DNA of 64,000 nucleotides from Aphidius gifuensis (taxonomy: Eukaryota > Arthropoda > Insecta > Hymenoptera > Braconidae). Positions 1 through 10,763 of this stretch are shown in pieces. Position 1 is the first letter of the stretch; each line of letters opens with the position of its first letter. The notes beneath the pieces are model-generated. The model worked only from the letters and a program-made list of their open reading frames with translations. It did no database searches and was not told where the DNA came from. The position numbers were made by a program, and so were the translations under genes. Location of the stretch: contig NC_057788.1 in assembly GCF_014905175.1 (NCBI RefSeq), positions 12,983,404 through 13,047,403 on the forward strand, in the 5' to 3' direction.

Positions 1-33
1 TAATTTTTACAAATAAAAAAAAAAAATACATAC

Positions 34-451
34 AAACTCTAAATCGTGGTCTTGCATCTAAATCATCATCATCATACATTTGAAAACCGCTTAGTCTTGG
101 AAACATAGCTATTAAACCTCTGAGAATAGCTTCAATATGATATTTTATCTAATAAATAAATAAATAAATGAATAAATTATTGAATTATATTTGTAAAATA
201 TTTATAAATAAATTACTCACCAATACTAAATTTCGGCGGCGCAATACCGGTGGAATAGGACGATTCATGCGTTGTGCATATCGCCAATTCATTTCCGTTT
301 CACATCATCTGCGAAGAGCGTCTCGATGAGGAGCCAACTTTGTTAAACAAATTTATTGAAAATTTATTATAATACTCATGTCTAAATTGAAAAAATTAAT
401 ATAATATAAAAAAAAAATATTTACCAGAGTTTCTAACGAGTCCATATCCAT
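34..451 (-). pseudogene. Three-exon gene fragment, family unknown, running off the window start
   Basis: I do not recognise the family. Three blocks on the minus strand join in one frame. Block 451-425 starts with ATG and ends at a GTAAAT donor. Block 337-221 follows an AACAAAG acceptor and ends at a GTGAGT donor. Block 148-34 follows a TTATTTATTAG acceptor and ends at a GTATGT donor. The introns are 87 and 72 bases, AT-rich and of insect type. Block lengths of 27, 117 and 115 bases keep phase across both joins. The product is basic and Arg-rich in the middle (RPIPPVLRRRN) and has an Asp run near its end (MYDDDDLDARP). A TGA at 307-305 breaks exon 2; a second ATG follows at 292-290. More exons would lie left of the window. 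It could be a host gene fragment or an accessory gene of a DNA transposon. Confidence 0.45.
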
Positions 452-1150
452 TTTTGATTAGCACTTTTCATTCACACAAAATAAAAAAATAAAGCAGCTT
501 CTTACTTGAATAACAATCCCGAACAAAGTGACATAAACCATCCCGGTAAATTGTATAAAAAGACAAAAAATGCAAGATAATTAGAAAAGTAGAGATATCC
601 ATATTTCTTTCCGATTCAATATATAATTCTTTTATGCTTTACATATATATGTCTAATAAAAGACAAACAATTTACATGGAGAACGAACATCGAAACATGA
701 TCTGTTGACGGCCGGCAGGCACGCGTGCTAATTCCAGATTCATTGTCTCAATTTATTTATTTTTTCATTTCTCTCTTTTATATTTTGAATATAAAATTCA
801 TTTTTTTCCTTACTATGCATATTTTTTTATTTCTCTCTTCATATATTTTAAATAGAAAATAATTAAATGTTTCCTTTTTTTAACGTGTGCGGTCATTGCA
901 TTGTCTCAATTATGCATTGAGATTCATTTATCCTTACTATGCACATTTTTATTTCTCTCTTCTTCTATTTTAAATATAAAATAATTGAATGTTTTTTTTC
1001 ATCTTCCTGATCTTTGACCTTCGGACAATATTGTTGCTTTCTTTTTTTATTTATTAGATGCATTGTCTCAATCATACACCGAGATTTATTTTTTCTGATT
1101 AATGATCAATGTTTTTGCACAAATTTACCAAAATAATATTTATTTTTTAA
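452..1150. repeat. AT-rich stretch with three imperfect repeats (738-1100)
   Basis: No gene is visible. From about 738 three imperfect copies follow one another. Each has CATTGTCTCAAT, then TTACTATGCA, a TTTCTCTCTT block and a TTTTAAATA/TTTTGAATA tail; copies start near 738, 895 and 1058. A short GC-rich patch (GACGGCCGGCAGGCACGCG) lies at about 708-726, just before the first copy. Confidence 0.5.
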
Positions 1151-2640
1151 CTAGATGCAATATAAATATACACTCAGTATTGATTTTTTATCCATGCACA
1201 ATAGCCGTGACTATACTGTTTCACAGCTTTACTTTACAAAATTCATCTCACGGCTTGTAGACAAACTTGCTGACATAGTACTGATAATAAAAAAATTAAA
1301 CTAAAATGCGTCTTTGAGTGTATAATTATGTGTGTATAGTAAAAAAAAAATTACCGATCTCAACACTATATACATAATTTTTTACACACTTTTTTTTAAA
1401 AATAATTGTTATTTATACTCAAATTTAACATTAGTAAACACTCAGTATATACAAATTTTTTTCTTTTTGCACAATATATACGTTGTCTTACAGCTTGTAC
1501 ACAAATATCCTAACGCAGTACTGATAAGTAAAAGTCAAACTGAGATGCGTTTTTAAATGTATATGTATAATTGTATAGTAAAAAAATTATTATTCTCAAC
1601 ACCAAGAATACATAATTTTTGACAATTGATAATAGATTATTTACACACTTATTTGAAATAATTTTTATTTTTGCTCAGATTAAACAATTTGTCTATTTGT
1701 TTTTAGCCTTTTGCACAATATATTTGTCAGACTATGCTGTCTTACGGCTAGTAAACGAACTTGATGACGAAGTATTGATAATAAAAAAAGTCAAACTAAA
1801 ATGCGCTTTTGAGTGTGTGAATACGTGTGTATAGTAAAAAAAACCACTGTTTTAACACCATAAATACATAATTTTTGACAACTGATGATCTATTTTTTTT
1901 ACACACTTTTTGTTAAAATAATTGTCATTTATGCTCAAATTCAACATTAGTAAACACTCAGAATATATGAACTTTTTGCACAATATATATCTGTTTATTC
2001 ATACTGTCTTACAGCGGATAGAATCAAAATCAGTGAATTTTCTAATCCATATTTTGTTTTTTACACCCCCAGACGCTCTTCATTATCAGCAAGTTTGTCT
2101 ACAAACCGTGAGACAAAATGCTTACAAAAATATAAATTGTGCATAGTTAAAAAATTTAATACAAAGTGCATATTGACATTACATTTGAGTAAAAAAAATA
2201 AATAATTATTTTGACGAAATTGATCAATTATCGAGAAAAATTTTGTGATGTTGAGAACCTGATTTTTTAATAAACATATATATTTTTAACATTGTAAGAC
2301 GCTTCTCAGTTTGACTTTTACTTATCAGTACTGTGTCAGCAAGTTTGTCATCAAGCCGTGAAACAGTGTAAAAAATTTATGTATACATCTCATGTCGAGA
2401 ACAGTGATTTTTCTCTACACATACATATATTGAAACATTTAAAGACGCAACTCAGTTTGACTTTTTTATTGTCAACAAGTTTGTCTACAAACCGTGAGAC
2501 AAAAGGTTAACAAAAATATAAATTGTGCATAGTTAAAAAATTTAATACAAAGTGCATATTGACATTACATTTGAGTAAAAAAATAAATAATTATTTTGAT
2601 AAAATTGATCAATAAAATTAATGTAAAATTAAGTTGACTT
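1150..2640. repeat. Complex repeat field: four forward and several inverted units of about 260 bp
   Basis: Forward units start near 1161, 1435, 1693 and 1953. They share the order CACTCAGTAT, CTTACAGCTTGTA, TACTGATAA, GAGTGTATAA, TACATAATTTTT, TTTACACACTT and CTCAAATTTAACATTAG. From about 2080 to 2640 parts of the same unit recur on the opposite strand (for example AGCAAGTTTGTCTACAAACC and CAGTTTGACTTTTACTTATC), with two near-identical copies of a 130-bp block around 2105-2215 and 2490-2600. The short reading frames here are by-products of the repeat. It may be a decayed foldback element or a local satellite. Confidence 0.6.
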
Positions 2641-3104
2641 TTTTGCACATATGCGAGTCTACTTTTTTGGTTGAAGTTTTACAATAAAATCAAATGATGT
2701 GTACATGCGTGAATACTGCAAGAGTGAAATAGGATACTTTGGAATGTCAAGGTTTTCTAAGCCACAATATTTATTTGAACAATAAAAAGTCAGAAAAAAT
2801 TGAATAAATAATATCATATACAAAGAGACATTGAAAGATGCTGACATGAATTAAAAAGAAGATAGTATGGCAAGACATAGTATACATGACAGAAAAAAAC
2901 GGGGTAGAGAGGTGTATCACAAACGGTCACTAGCGTCGTGACAGCTACTTTAAATCATTTGCATCATACACCGTGAAGCAAAACGACCTGTATCTTCTGT
3001 ACATCCATTCGATGCATATAGCACGCGCACTCTCTATCTAAAACAAATTTTTTTTACTTATAACAATAAAAGTGATTTGTATATATTGCACTTTTGAATT
3101 ATCA
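2641..3104. other. No gene seen
   Basis: The stretch is AT-rich, with a GC-richer patch at 2880-3035. It has no convincing reading frame, tRNA or terminal repeat structure. Confidence 0.4.
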
Positions 3105-3515
3105 ACGAGTAACATCTGTGTGATCTGGTGCGTAAAAAATCTGACAGACGACATCTGATTTTAGTGTTACTTCAGAGATCAGCACAATATATATATATAT
3201 ATATTGCAAATTTATTTTCGAAAAAATTTGACATTAGTGCGCACTCCATATCTGAACCAATAATAGTGTATATTCATATGAATTTGTGACTTTTGATATA
3301 AACAAGTTTTATTTTTTTTTATTAATAAACTATATTGATCAAGTTTTTTTTTTACATATATAATCTGTGTGATCTGGTGCTGAAAAAAAATTGTGACAGA
3401 CAACATCTGATTTTGGTGTTACTTCACAGATCAGCACAATATATATTACAAATTTATTTTCGAAGAAAAAAAAATTGACATTAGTGTGCACTCTCCATCT
3501 GAACCAATAATAATA
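3105..3515. repeat. Tandem duplication upstream of the RING gene
   Basis: A block of about 150 bp occurs twice, near 3117-3270 and 3367-3512. Each copy has GTGATCTGGTGC, ACATCTGATTTT, GATCAGCACAATATATA, AATTTATTTTCGAA, GACATTAGTG and ATCTGAACCAATAATA. The second copy ends 13-20 bases before the ATG of the RING-finger gene, so the repeat may be its duplicated promoter or 5' leader. Confidence 0.65.
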
Positions 3516-3527
3516 AAAAAAAAAATC

Positions 3528-4160
3528 ATGTCTCAACCCAGTTTATCTGCCACCAAGGACTTGGATTTAAATGAACAGATTAAAAAAAATAATGAATCAA
3601 TTTCGAGTGCTGTAGCATAACACGTCCTTCTATTCAAGGATAATGAGACACTCGATGATTTAATTAAAAAATTGGAGGATAAAGTGAAGCGGTTGCAGAA
3701 ACGTAAAAGTTCTAATTCGTATCAGATGAAAATTGCAGATGAACGAATCGATCAGTTCCAATTGAAAAATCGAAAATATCGGAGACAACAGAAATATAAA
3801 AAATTCTGCAAAAAATTAAAAACCTGTGAACCAGAAGAGAGTGGCTAGTGGTATTGGGAAGATCATCAGTGCCCGATATGTCTACAGGAGTCAATTGAAT
3901 TTCCAGCGAAACTGTCATGCAAACATTATCTTTGCAGACAGACTTGTTTGGAAAGACTTTTAGAACCGGACAATGTCAGATGTCCGATATGTAGACACCC
4001 GATTGAGTTCTATCAATTTGATGATGATGACGATCATCAAGTAAAAAGGATAAATCTTCAGGTCAATATCGAGCACAATGATGATGCTGACATCCCAAAT
4101 GTGGATCCTGATGACAATGAACCTATCAATATTGATAGTGATAGTGATATGTTTAAATAA
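3528..4160 (+). pseudogene. RING-finger protein with two in-frame stops
   Basis: One frame runs from ATG 3528 to TAA 4158 (about 210 codons) and is broken only by TAA at 3618-3620 and TAG at 3846-3848. Residues about 45-105 are Lys-rich and helical-looking. Residues about 114-160 form a RING: CPIC, then CKHYLC, a Cys three residues later, and a closing CPIC. The CxHxxC core is intact, but the next spacing is three residues where two is usual. The C-terminal 60 residues are Asp-rich. RING domains of this kind act as E3 ubiquitin ligases; that role is inferred. The clean frame outside two stops suggests recent decay. Alternatives are a transposon accessory gene or a viral-type RING gene. Confidence 0.75.
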
Positions 4161-4299
4161 CAATCAGTTCTTCATTAAAAGTACGTATATTTTTTTAAAA
4201 ACTAAAATATTATATTTGTAAAAAAAATAAACTTATGTATTTTTTTGTTTTTTTTTGTGTTACAGCTGTCAATCATGATGTGCTGCTCGAGGGGCCATG

Positions 4300-4866
4300 T
4301 TTTCGAAATTTCTAATGCTAAGAGGATGAGATGTATATGAATTTGTTGTGGGGTAGGTATAGATTCAGACTCGGAAGAAATTAAAGATCTTTGTGCAAAT
4401 AAAAACGAAGTAAACCTCCGCTTACAAAAAAAAAAAAAAAATACAGTAAAATTATGACTTAGAAAATATATTCAGTGAGTTTAAAGACAAGGTAGATCTT
4501 ACAACTGGCTACACCAGATTTTCAAACATCAGCTGACAAAATTAATGACAACTCTTCATGCCAAGTCCCAAATATAGTTTTAAATTTCTATAATGTATAA
4601 CATAATTTTTCTTGTCATGAAGAGTTGTCATTAATTTTGATTGTTTTGAATTTGGTGCTGTAGTTGTAAGTCTAACTACCACTTATTGTATTCTTTTTTT
4701 TACACCTACTGAATATATTTTCTAAGTCATAATTTTACTGTATTTTTTTTTTTGTAAACGTAGGTTGACTTCATTTTATTTGCACCGAGTTTTTAAACTT
4801 TTCCAAGTCTGAATCTATAACTGTTCCACAACGAATTTATATTTTTCTAATGTTAAGAGAATTAGA
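4300..4866. repeat. Foldback (inverted repeat) with arms of about 260 bp
   Basis: The left arm (4300-4560) and right arm (4612-4866) are inverted copies with moderate divergence. Matching blocks include ACAGTAAAATTATGACTTAG, AAAATATATTCAGT, TATAGATTCAGAC and AATTAATGACAACTCTTCAT, with a loop of about 55 bp. Poly-A and poly-T tracts sit at equivalent places in both arms. No gene is present. Confidence 0.75.
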
Positions 4867-5126
4867 TTTTGTATTCGAATTTCTTCAACGTCTCATCCTA
4901 AGCCATCAAAAATTTAAAATTTGTAAATAAGTACACAAAATAATGATGTTGCCATAGAAGAATAATATATAAAAAGGAAAAAATATAATAAGGAATTCCT
5001 ATTTTTTTTAATGCTGAGAGAGAATTATATATTTAACTAGTAGATAATAATTAATAAAATTGATCAATATAAAAAAATTAAATAATTCATTTATTTTTTG
5101 TTACCCTTATGACTTTTTTACATTTT
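4867..5126. other. AT-rich spacer, no gene
   Basis: Only short runs and no coding signal are visible between the foldback and the minisatellite. Confidence 0.4.
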
Positions 5127-5680
5127 TCAGCGGCATGGGAACATAAGATATGGGACATAAGACATGGGAACATAACACATACTACATGGGAACTTGGGAA
5201 CATAACACATACTACATGGGAACATGGGAACATAACACATACTACATGGGAACATGGGAACATAACACATACTACATGGGAACATGGGAACATAACACAT
5301 ACTACATGGGAACGTGGGAACATAACACATACTATATGGGAACATGGGAACATTGGACATAAGACATGGGAACATACTACATGGGAACATGGGAACATAA
5401 CACATACTACATAGGAACATGGGAACATTGGACATAAGACATGGGAACATACTACATGGGAACATGGGAACATGGGACATAAGACATAGGAACATAAAAC
5501 ATAGGAACATACGACATGAGAACATGGGAACATACTATATGGGAACATGGAAACATGGAAACATAACACACGGGAGCTTGGGAACATGGGAACATTTGAA
5601 CATAGGAACATAACACATACTACATGGGAACATACTATATGGGAACATACGAATTGGGAACATACGACATGGGACATGAG
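5127..5680. repeat. Minisatellite of GGGAACAT-type units
   Basis: The best-ordered part (5165-5420) repeats a 30-bp unit built from CATGGGAACATGGGAACATAA plus CACATACTA. Outside it the array breaks into 10-20-bp variants such as ACATAAGACATGGG and GGAACATACGACATG. Long open frames on both strands (WEHGNITHTT on plus, MFPCSHVVCV on minus) come from a period divisible by three and are not evidence of genes. Confidence 0.9.
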
Positions 5681-5689
5681 AAATTGCAC

Positions 5690-6180
5690 TTTAAAATGAC
5701 AAAATATAATTTTCCCGGTCAAATCTGTATTACCGACCCAGGGTAAGAATGAAAAATTTCTTTACCATCTCTGTTTTACCGACCGAGTTGCAGTCCCCTG
5801 TCCCCTCGCCGATCTACCTTTTTTCGACCTCCCTCTGATCCAGAACTCTATTAGGTACACTACTAACAGTATTGAATTTCAAGGTTTCTGGATTTATCAA
5901 TTGTCAGAGTGTTCTCACATAACAATTGAATGATCCAGAAACATTTAAATAAATTCTTTGATAAAATCTGTTCACTTTATTTTATTATTCAATCTTTAAT
6001 GTGTAGTCTTAACGCGGGTATCATGCATAAGGAGGAGCAGTCAAGCGTTGTGGGGCGGTGCGTGGGTGGGATATACGCGAGGGAGCGGTCACTCATATAA
6101 GTGGGTGTTGCTCGCGGCTAAAGTGAGAAACGCATGCTACCTTCGTACTCATCTCGACTCCTAATACTTCTTTTAAAATT
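5690..6180 (+). promoter_or_regulatory. Possible LTR or leader region upstream of the Gag pseudogene
   Basis: A GC-richer block (6010-6165) in AT-rich surroundings holds GGGGCGGTGCGTGGGTGGG, then CATATAAGTGGGTG, which could be a TATA element. It lies about 600 bp before the Gag-like reading frame. No matching second LTR was found, so the call rests only on position and composition. Confidence 0.25.
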
Positions 6181-6184
6181 TCTT

Positions 6185-6445
6185 CTATTTTAAATAGTTT
6201 TAGATACATTTTTATTATTAATTTTATTATTACTCAATATTGTTATAATTATTAATCAGTATTACTATTATTTATTATTATTTTTATAAATATTGATTAA
6301 TATTATCATTATCAACTAGTATTACTATTATTCATATTATTATCATTATCAACTAGTATTATTATTATTATACTATTATTAATATTATGATCATTATTTA
6401 TTATTAATATATAATTATTATTATTTGTTATTATTATTTGTTATT
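6185..6445. repeat. ATT-type microsatellite
   Basis: Imperfect runs of ATT, TATT and TTATTA with CAACTAGTATTACTATTAT repeated near 6313 and 6348. It is low-complexity sequence with no coding value. Confidence 0.8.
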
Positions 6446-6706
6446 GAAAAAAATTGAATAATATTCTCATTCATCCCGAATCTTCTACGAACCTTCTCGA
6501 GTGTTCTAGAAACTTCGAGATTTTTACCCCTGCCCCCGATCTGACCCCCCGATCCCGACCCCTGTCCCCTGGTCCCCTCACCGTGGCCTAGAACCGGCCC
6601 TATATAACTACTAACCTACGAATGTGAAGATTGTTTAGCCGAATATATCGTGCATTATAACCTGTTGAAAGAGTATAAAACGGTTATAGTCCAAGGGTTT
6701 ATCAGT

Positions 6707-7354
6707 ATGCCCAGGGAACCAGAACCAGAGTAAGACTGGCTAGATAGCCCGTTGAATAACTCTCAAGTACAGGGACCGGTTCAAGAACAACCATTGAAAT
6801 ATTATATACCTGATATGAAAACGAAGGACTCTAACTGGTGTCCTACTGCAACTACTAAATCAGATATATGGAAGTTCAATGAAATTTATAGGGAAACTCA
6901 CCAACATTTAGTAGGAAGAGAACTAAAAATAGTATCGAATGCCAAAAACAAAGGTATTTACTGTCAACTTTGTGGTCAAGATCACACAGCAACACAGTGC
7001 CCCAGTTAGATTTCAGCCAAACTAGCTGCACTCAAACTGGATCTGTTGGAAGATCAATTAGAATCTCTAGGGGAACCAACTGACCAACCTTGTGGATTCT
7101 GTGAAATGAATAATCATGCTACCAGTCACTGTCCAAATATATGGTCAATAATCCATGCAAGCCGGTCAGCAGCAGAAAACGAAAAACGAGAAGTAAAATT
7201 AAAACGTAGAAAGGCCTTAAAACAAAAATGCCCTGTATGTAAGCCTACTAAGCCCAGGCCCCCTCGCCAATGTCATTTATGCGGTGAAATTGGTCACCTA
7301 ACGGGAAATTGCCTAACCAATGAAGAAAAATTAAAGGCCTACAACAGGTTATGA
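6707..7354 (+). pseudogene. Retrotransposon Gag-like zinc-knuckle protein with two stops
   Basis: One frame from ATG 6707 to TGA 7352-7354 is interrupted by TAA 6731-6733 and TAG 7007-7009. Near residue 90 lies CQLCGQDHTATQC, one residue shorter between Cys and His than the classic knuckle, a spacing also seen in BEL/Pao Gags. Two classic C-x2-C-x4-H-x4-C knuckles follow: CGFCEMNNHATSHC near residue 130 and CHLCGEIGHLTGNC near residue 190. A Lys/Arg-rich stretch separates them. Such knuckles bind genomic RNA in LTR-element nucleocapsids. No capsid, protease or reverse transcriptase follows, so this is an isolated Gag fragment. A cellular CCHC protein is possible. Confidence 0.65.
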
Positions 7355-7734
7355 TTCCCCATTAAGCAAAATAGAAGTAAGTCAATTATTATCCCAGTTT
7401 AGAGAAATAAGAAATTTAAATTGAGTGATAGATAAAAAAAAATTTTTGAAGTGAAACTTCTTTAGAATGGGCAGTAAAAAAAAAAAACAAAAGATCGATG
7501 CAACGAAAGTAACGGTATGAAGGTAAGTAATTTTAAATTATTTTTTATCTTGTTTTATTTATTTATTCCCTTGACAACGATACGAAAAAATTTGTTTAAA
7601 ATTTGTTTCAAAATTTTAGTTTCATGAAAGATTTAAGAGACAAAGGTGAATATTAAAGTTGAAACTTTTATTATATACAATATATAATTTATTATATTAT
7701 TTTTTATCAAATAATGAGTATTTAAGATTGATCT
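7355..7734. other. No gene seen
   Basis: AT-rich spacer with homopolymer runs between the Gag pseudogene and the tandem ORF duplication. Confidence 0.4.
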
Positions 7735-7846
7735 GTTGAATAAACAAATAATACACAAGATAATGGTTATTCAAGTGCTTGACATAATATGACAGCAACA
7801 TCATAATCACAATACCGAAGAACAATAAATAATATGTGGATGAAAT

Positions 7847-8077
7847 GTGGTACCACGTGAACGTAAAAATAGTAAAGATGGTATTTTAGATTGTATAGGA
7901 TTTCAAGAAACAATTAATGACATTGAAATATTATCAGAAAAATGTGACAAATGTACTGGTAATCCTAAATCAGTAAAAATTAAAATACGACCAGGTGCTA
8001 TATCAATGTCTGATAATTTTGATGAGACTTGTACTGGTGGTTATAATAATATTTTTAAACAAATAATGAGTATCTAA
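7847..8077 (+). CDS. Hypothetical Cys-containing ORF, first tandem copy
   Basis: I do not recognise it. It is 76 codons with no ATG at the front; the frame opens at GTG, so it may be an exon rather than a whole gene. It contains CIGFQETINDIEIL, then CDKCTGNPKSVK and a final ETCTGGYNNIFKQIMSI. The paired Cys residues could bind metal or form disulfides. The second copy keeps the same frame open, which argues for a coding origin. Confidence 0.35.
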   Translation: MVPRERKNSKDGILDCIGFQETINDIEILSEKCDKCTGNPKSVKIKIRPGAISMSDNFDETCTGGYNNIFKQIMSI

Positions 8078-8201
8078 AAGAAATCTGTTAAATAAACAAT
8101 TAATACACAAGATAGTGGTTATTTAAGTGCTTGACATAATACGACAGCAACATCATAATCACAATACCAAACAACAATAAATAATATGTGGATAAAATGA
8201 G

Positions 8202-8429
8202 GTACCACGTGAACGTAAAGATAGCAAAGATGGTAACTTATCTTGTATAGGATTTCAAGAGACAATTAATGACATTGAAATATTTTTAGAAACATGTGAT
8301 AAATGTACTGGTAATCCTAAATCAGTAAAATTTAAAATACGACTAGATCCTATACCAATGTCTGGTAATTTTCATGAGACTTGTACTGGTAGTTGTAATA
8401 ATATTTTAAATCAAATAATGAGTATTTGA
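8202..8429 (+). CDS. Hypothetical Cys-containing ORF, second tandem copy
   Basis: Same reading frame as the first copy (75 codons plus TGA at 8427-8429), with scattered substitutions and no indel. It keeps CIGFQETINDIEI and CDKCTGNPKSVK and gains an extra Cys (CTGSCNN) where the first copy has Tyr. There is no ATG start. Function is unknown; a duplicated exon of a larger gene is the simplest reading. Confidence 0.35.
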   Translation, partial: VPRERKDSKDGNLSCIGFQETINDIEIFLETCDKCTGNPKSVKFKIRLDPIPMSGNFHETCTGSCNNILNQIMSI

Positions 8430-8500
8430 AATGAATCTGTCCAATAATCAAATAATCCACAAGGTAGTGGTTATTCAAGTGCCTTTGCTTGTTTTGATCG

Positions 8501-8940
8501 TGCTTGTCATGATCGAAATAAATTCAAGATCTTGAATGAATTTTTAAAGGACAAAAAAATGGAACAGATGATTAAATATTGAATCATTCGATGAAACAAC
8601 AACAACAGGAGTAAATAATAATTTAATAAATGATGTACCGAGTGGAAATCAAAATAACAACAACAATATTGATTGTATGTAAACAACAGCAATCATAATA
8701 GAACAAATACATGGTGGTGGTGGTGGCGGCGATGATGCACCATCATGTGTTTGTGGTTAATTCGCTCATACAAAAGATGTTGAAAAAATCGATCAATATT
8801 TGACATTAAATTTTTTTAACATCAAATAGTTCGTTTTGTTTTTTTTTTTTTTTTTTTTATTCAAATATTGAGGAGATAGCTACTAAATTAAAATCAAATT
8901 TATTTCCATTATAATTTGTATTAATTTTATTTATATTTTT
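8501..8940. other. Degenerate stretch with CAA and GGT trinucleotide runs
   Basis: Runs such as CAACAACAACAGG and GGTGGTGGTGGTGGCGG with many stops in all frames. It could be a decayed exon with simple-repeat codons, but no frame is long enough to call. A poly-T tract lies at 8840-8858. Confidence 0.35.
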
Positions 8941-8951
8941 CAGGCTGTAAC

Positions 8952-9119
8952 ATGTCAGATTACGAGGCTGAAATTGACTCAATATTCAATAATATTCGAA
9001 GCTTAAGTCATCTAAAGTTGATATATCGGGAAAATATTAAAAGATATCATCCCTACAAAAATCCTGAAGATAAAAGAGCAACTGAAAAAACTCAGTATTT
9101 CATGACTATATATACATGA
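8952..9119 (+). CDS. Short ORF resembling part of a J domain
   Basis: ATG 8952 to TGA 9117-9119, 55 residues. The ATG lies 9 bases after a good 3' splice site (TTTATATTTTTCAG, ending 8943), so this may be a terminal coding exon. Residues about 24-50 (YRENIKRYHPYKNPEDKRAT) resemble helix II, the loop and the start of helix III of DnaJ J domains, which stimulate Hsp70. The key HPD tripeptide reads HPY here, so Hsp70 stimulation would be expected to be lost. The length is below the usual 70 residues. Chance similarity cannot be excluded. Confidence 0.35.
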   Translation: MSDYEAEIDSIFNNIRSLSHLKLIYRENIKRYHPYKNPEDKRATEKTQYFMTIYT

Positions 9120-9195
9120 AATAAAAAGTATACATGAAATAGTAATAGAAGTGTTCGGCTGACTAGTTGTTCAATAAATAAATATTTATATAAAA

Positions 9196-10763
9196 CTAGC
9201 TGATTAACCCGGCTTTGCTCGGGATTATTTTGACAATTTTTGAATGTTATCATTTGTTTGAAAAAAATTGGAGCTAGCTAGCTTGAAATAATATTCCCAA
9301 CTGACGGTTGAGAGTTGAATATATTTCCTGTTATTCAATTTTCGATTTTTTGGTTGCAAATGAAAGCCGAAAAAATCATCTATTCCGATGAATTTTCCAG
9401 AATTTTCGTGCTCAACTGCTCATTTTTTTTTTTAGATAATTGATATCAAAACTGGAAACTTCAACACCTAGGAATAGATACAGAACACATATTATCGCTT
9501 GTAGTTGAAAGAATTTCTATCAATTATTGCTGAGTCAACTATCAATTTGTTCTATTTAACAATACGGATTATTAAAGCAGTTATAGATCCCTTTTCTCCT
9601 AGGGATTCAGTGGACATATAATTTTAAATGGTGCTGTTCCTTGTTTCTCTGCTGTAGTAGTATGTGTGTGTCTATCCAGATAGATTACAGACACATATAC
9701 TCCTAAGAACCTGCTAGTATAGTGGTTATACTTTGGACAGGGGGGCATTGAGAATATTTTCTATAACCATATATGTACCATACCCCTCTCGGACCCAAAC
9801 TTTGTTAGACAATGGTATTTACTTTCAACCTTAATTATTTGAATAAAATTAACTTTTTTTGAATGAAATAATACGGTATAATGATATAATTATTGAATAA
9901 TTTCGCACTGCCATTTTTATTATCATTAAAGACAGAATTAATGGAAAATCTAATTCAAGGTTATCCATTAAATAAATTAGTACGTACTCACTGACTGAAT
10001 TTTATTATTCTTAACGTTAAAAATATTTTTATTTTAATACACAGTTTATTTTATATTAACATAACACATTTCCTTTGAACCGAATATTTACTAAAGTTTT
10101 TAAGCTTGCCCTGGTAGAAATATTTTTCCAACTTTTTCTAACTTTCTCTACCTTTTTACGAAAATGACCCATGGTTCGAAAAAAGTTGGAAAGAAGTTGG
10201 AAAAAAATTGGACTAAATTTTTGGTTGGAAAAAAGTTGGAGTAAATTTCAGGTTGGTGAAATGGCGGAAAAAAGTTGGAAAAAAGTTGAAGTAAATTTTT
10301 GGTTGGAGAAAGGTTGGAGAAATTTGTCCACCATTTCTCCAACCATGGGTCATTTTTGTAAAGAGGTGGAGAAATGGCGGAGAAAAGTTGGAAAAAAGTT
10401 GGAAGAGAGTTGGAGAAATATTTCTACCAGGGTGCATCTATTAATCTATCGGCTTGATGATTTCTAAGCTAGTTAGTTTAAAACTATTATTGTTAATTTT
10501 TTTTCAATATTATGATTATGTTAAAACGCAAATAGATAAAACATTTGGGACTTATAGGGCGTTATCTCTCTTTTTTCAACTCTGTGATTGTATCTATAAG
10601 TGCATAGCAGCCACTACCGAAGCGCCGCTTGTTGACTCGGGTGCGTAACGAGCTATAATTAATAACTTGGTTGTTTATTAAGATAGGAAATTGAATAAAC
10701 GCCTAAAACGATCTGCGAGATAAGCTCTTTTATTTAAAAAAAAAACCACGATGATCGGTTGGG
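9196..10763. repeat. Interspersed repeat copy A (AACCCGGCTTTGCTCGGG family)
   Basis: It begins CTAGCTGATTAACCCGGCTT and ends with a segment holding ATAAACGCCTA, GATAAGCTCTTTTA and GATCGGTTGGGTAGTTGCTGAGA. The same ordered blocks appear in copy B, which abuts it. Copy A carries the MITE at 10109-10432. No protein is encoded, so it is non-autonomous. Confidence 0.7.
10109..10432. mobile_element. MITE-like palindromic element CCCTGGTAGAAAT
   Basis: Ends are CCCTGGTAGAAATATTT and its inverted match AAATATTTCTACCAGGG. The inside is built of GTTGGAAAAAAGTTGG units with an inner inverted pair around GACCCATGG and CCATGGGTC, so most of the 324 bp can fold back. Copy B of the host repeat lacks it at the equivalent place (near 11440), confirming insertion. 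A clean target duplication was not resolved. Confidence 0.75.

Larger units (their letters stand above)
7735..8500 (+). repeat. Tandem duplication of about 345 bp, two full copies and a partial third
   Basis: Copies begin near 7735, 8080 and 8425 with the shared start CTGTTGAATAAACAAATAAT followed by ACACAAGAT and GGTTATTCAAGTGC. The third copy ends after about 70 bp. Each full copy carries one short open frame, listed separately. Confidence 0.85.

Noticed and set aside
5087..5722. Open frames of 70-211 residues on both strands (Met/Phe/Cys or Trp/Glu/His repeats)
   Set aside because: They are produced by a 30-bp minisatellite whose period is a multiple of three; there is no unique coding sequence.
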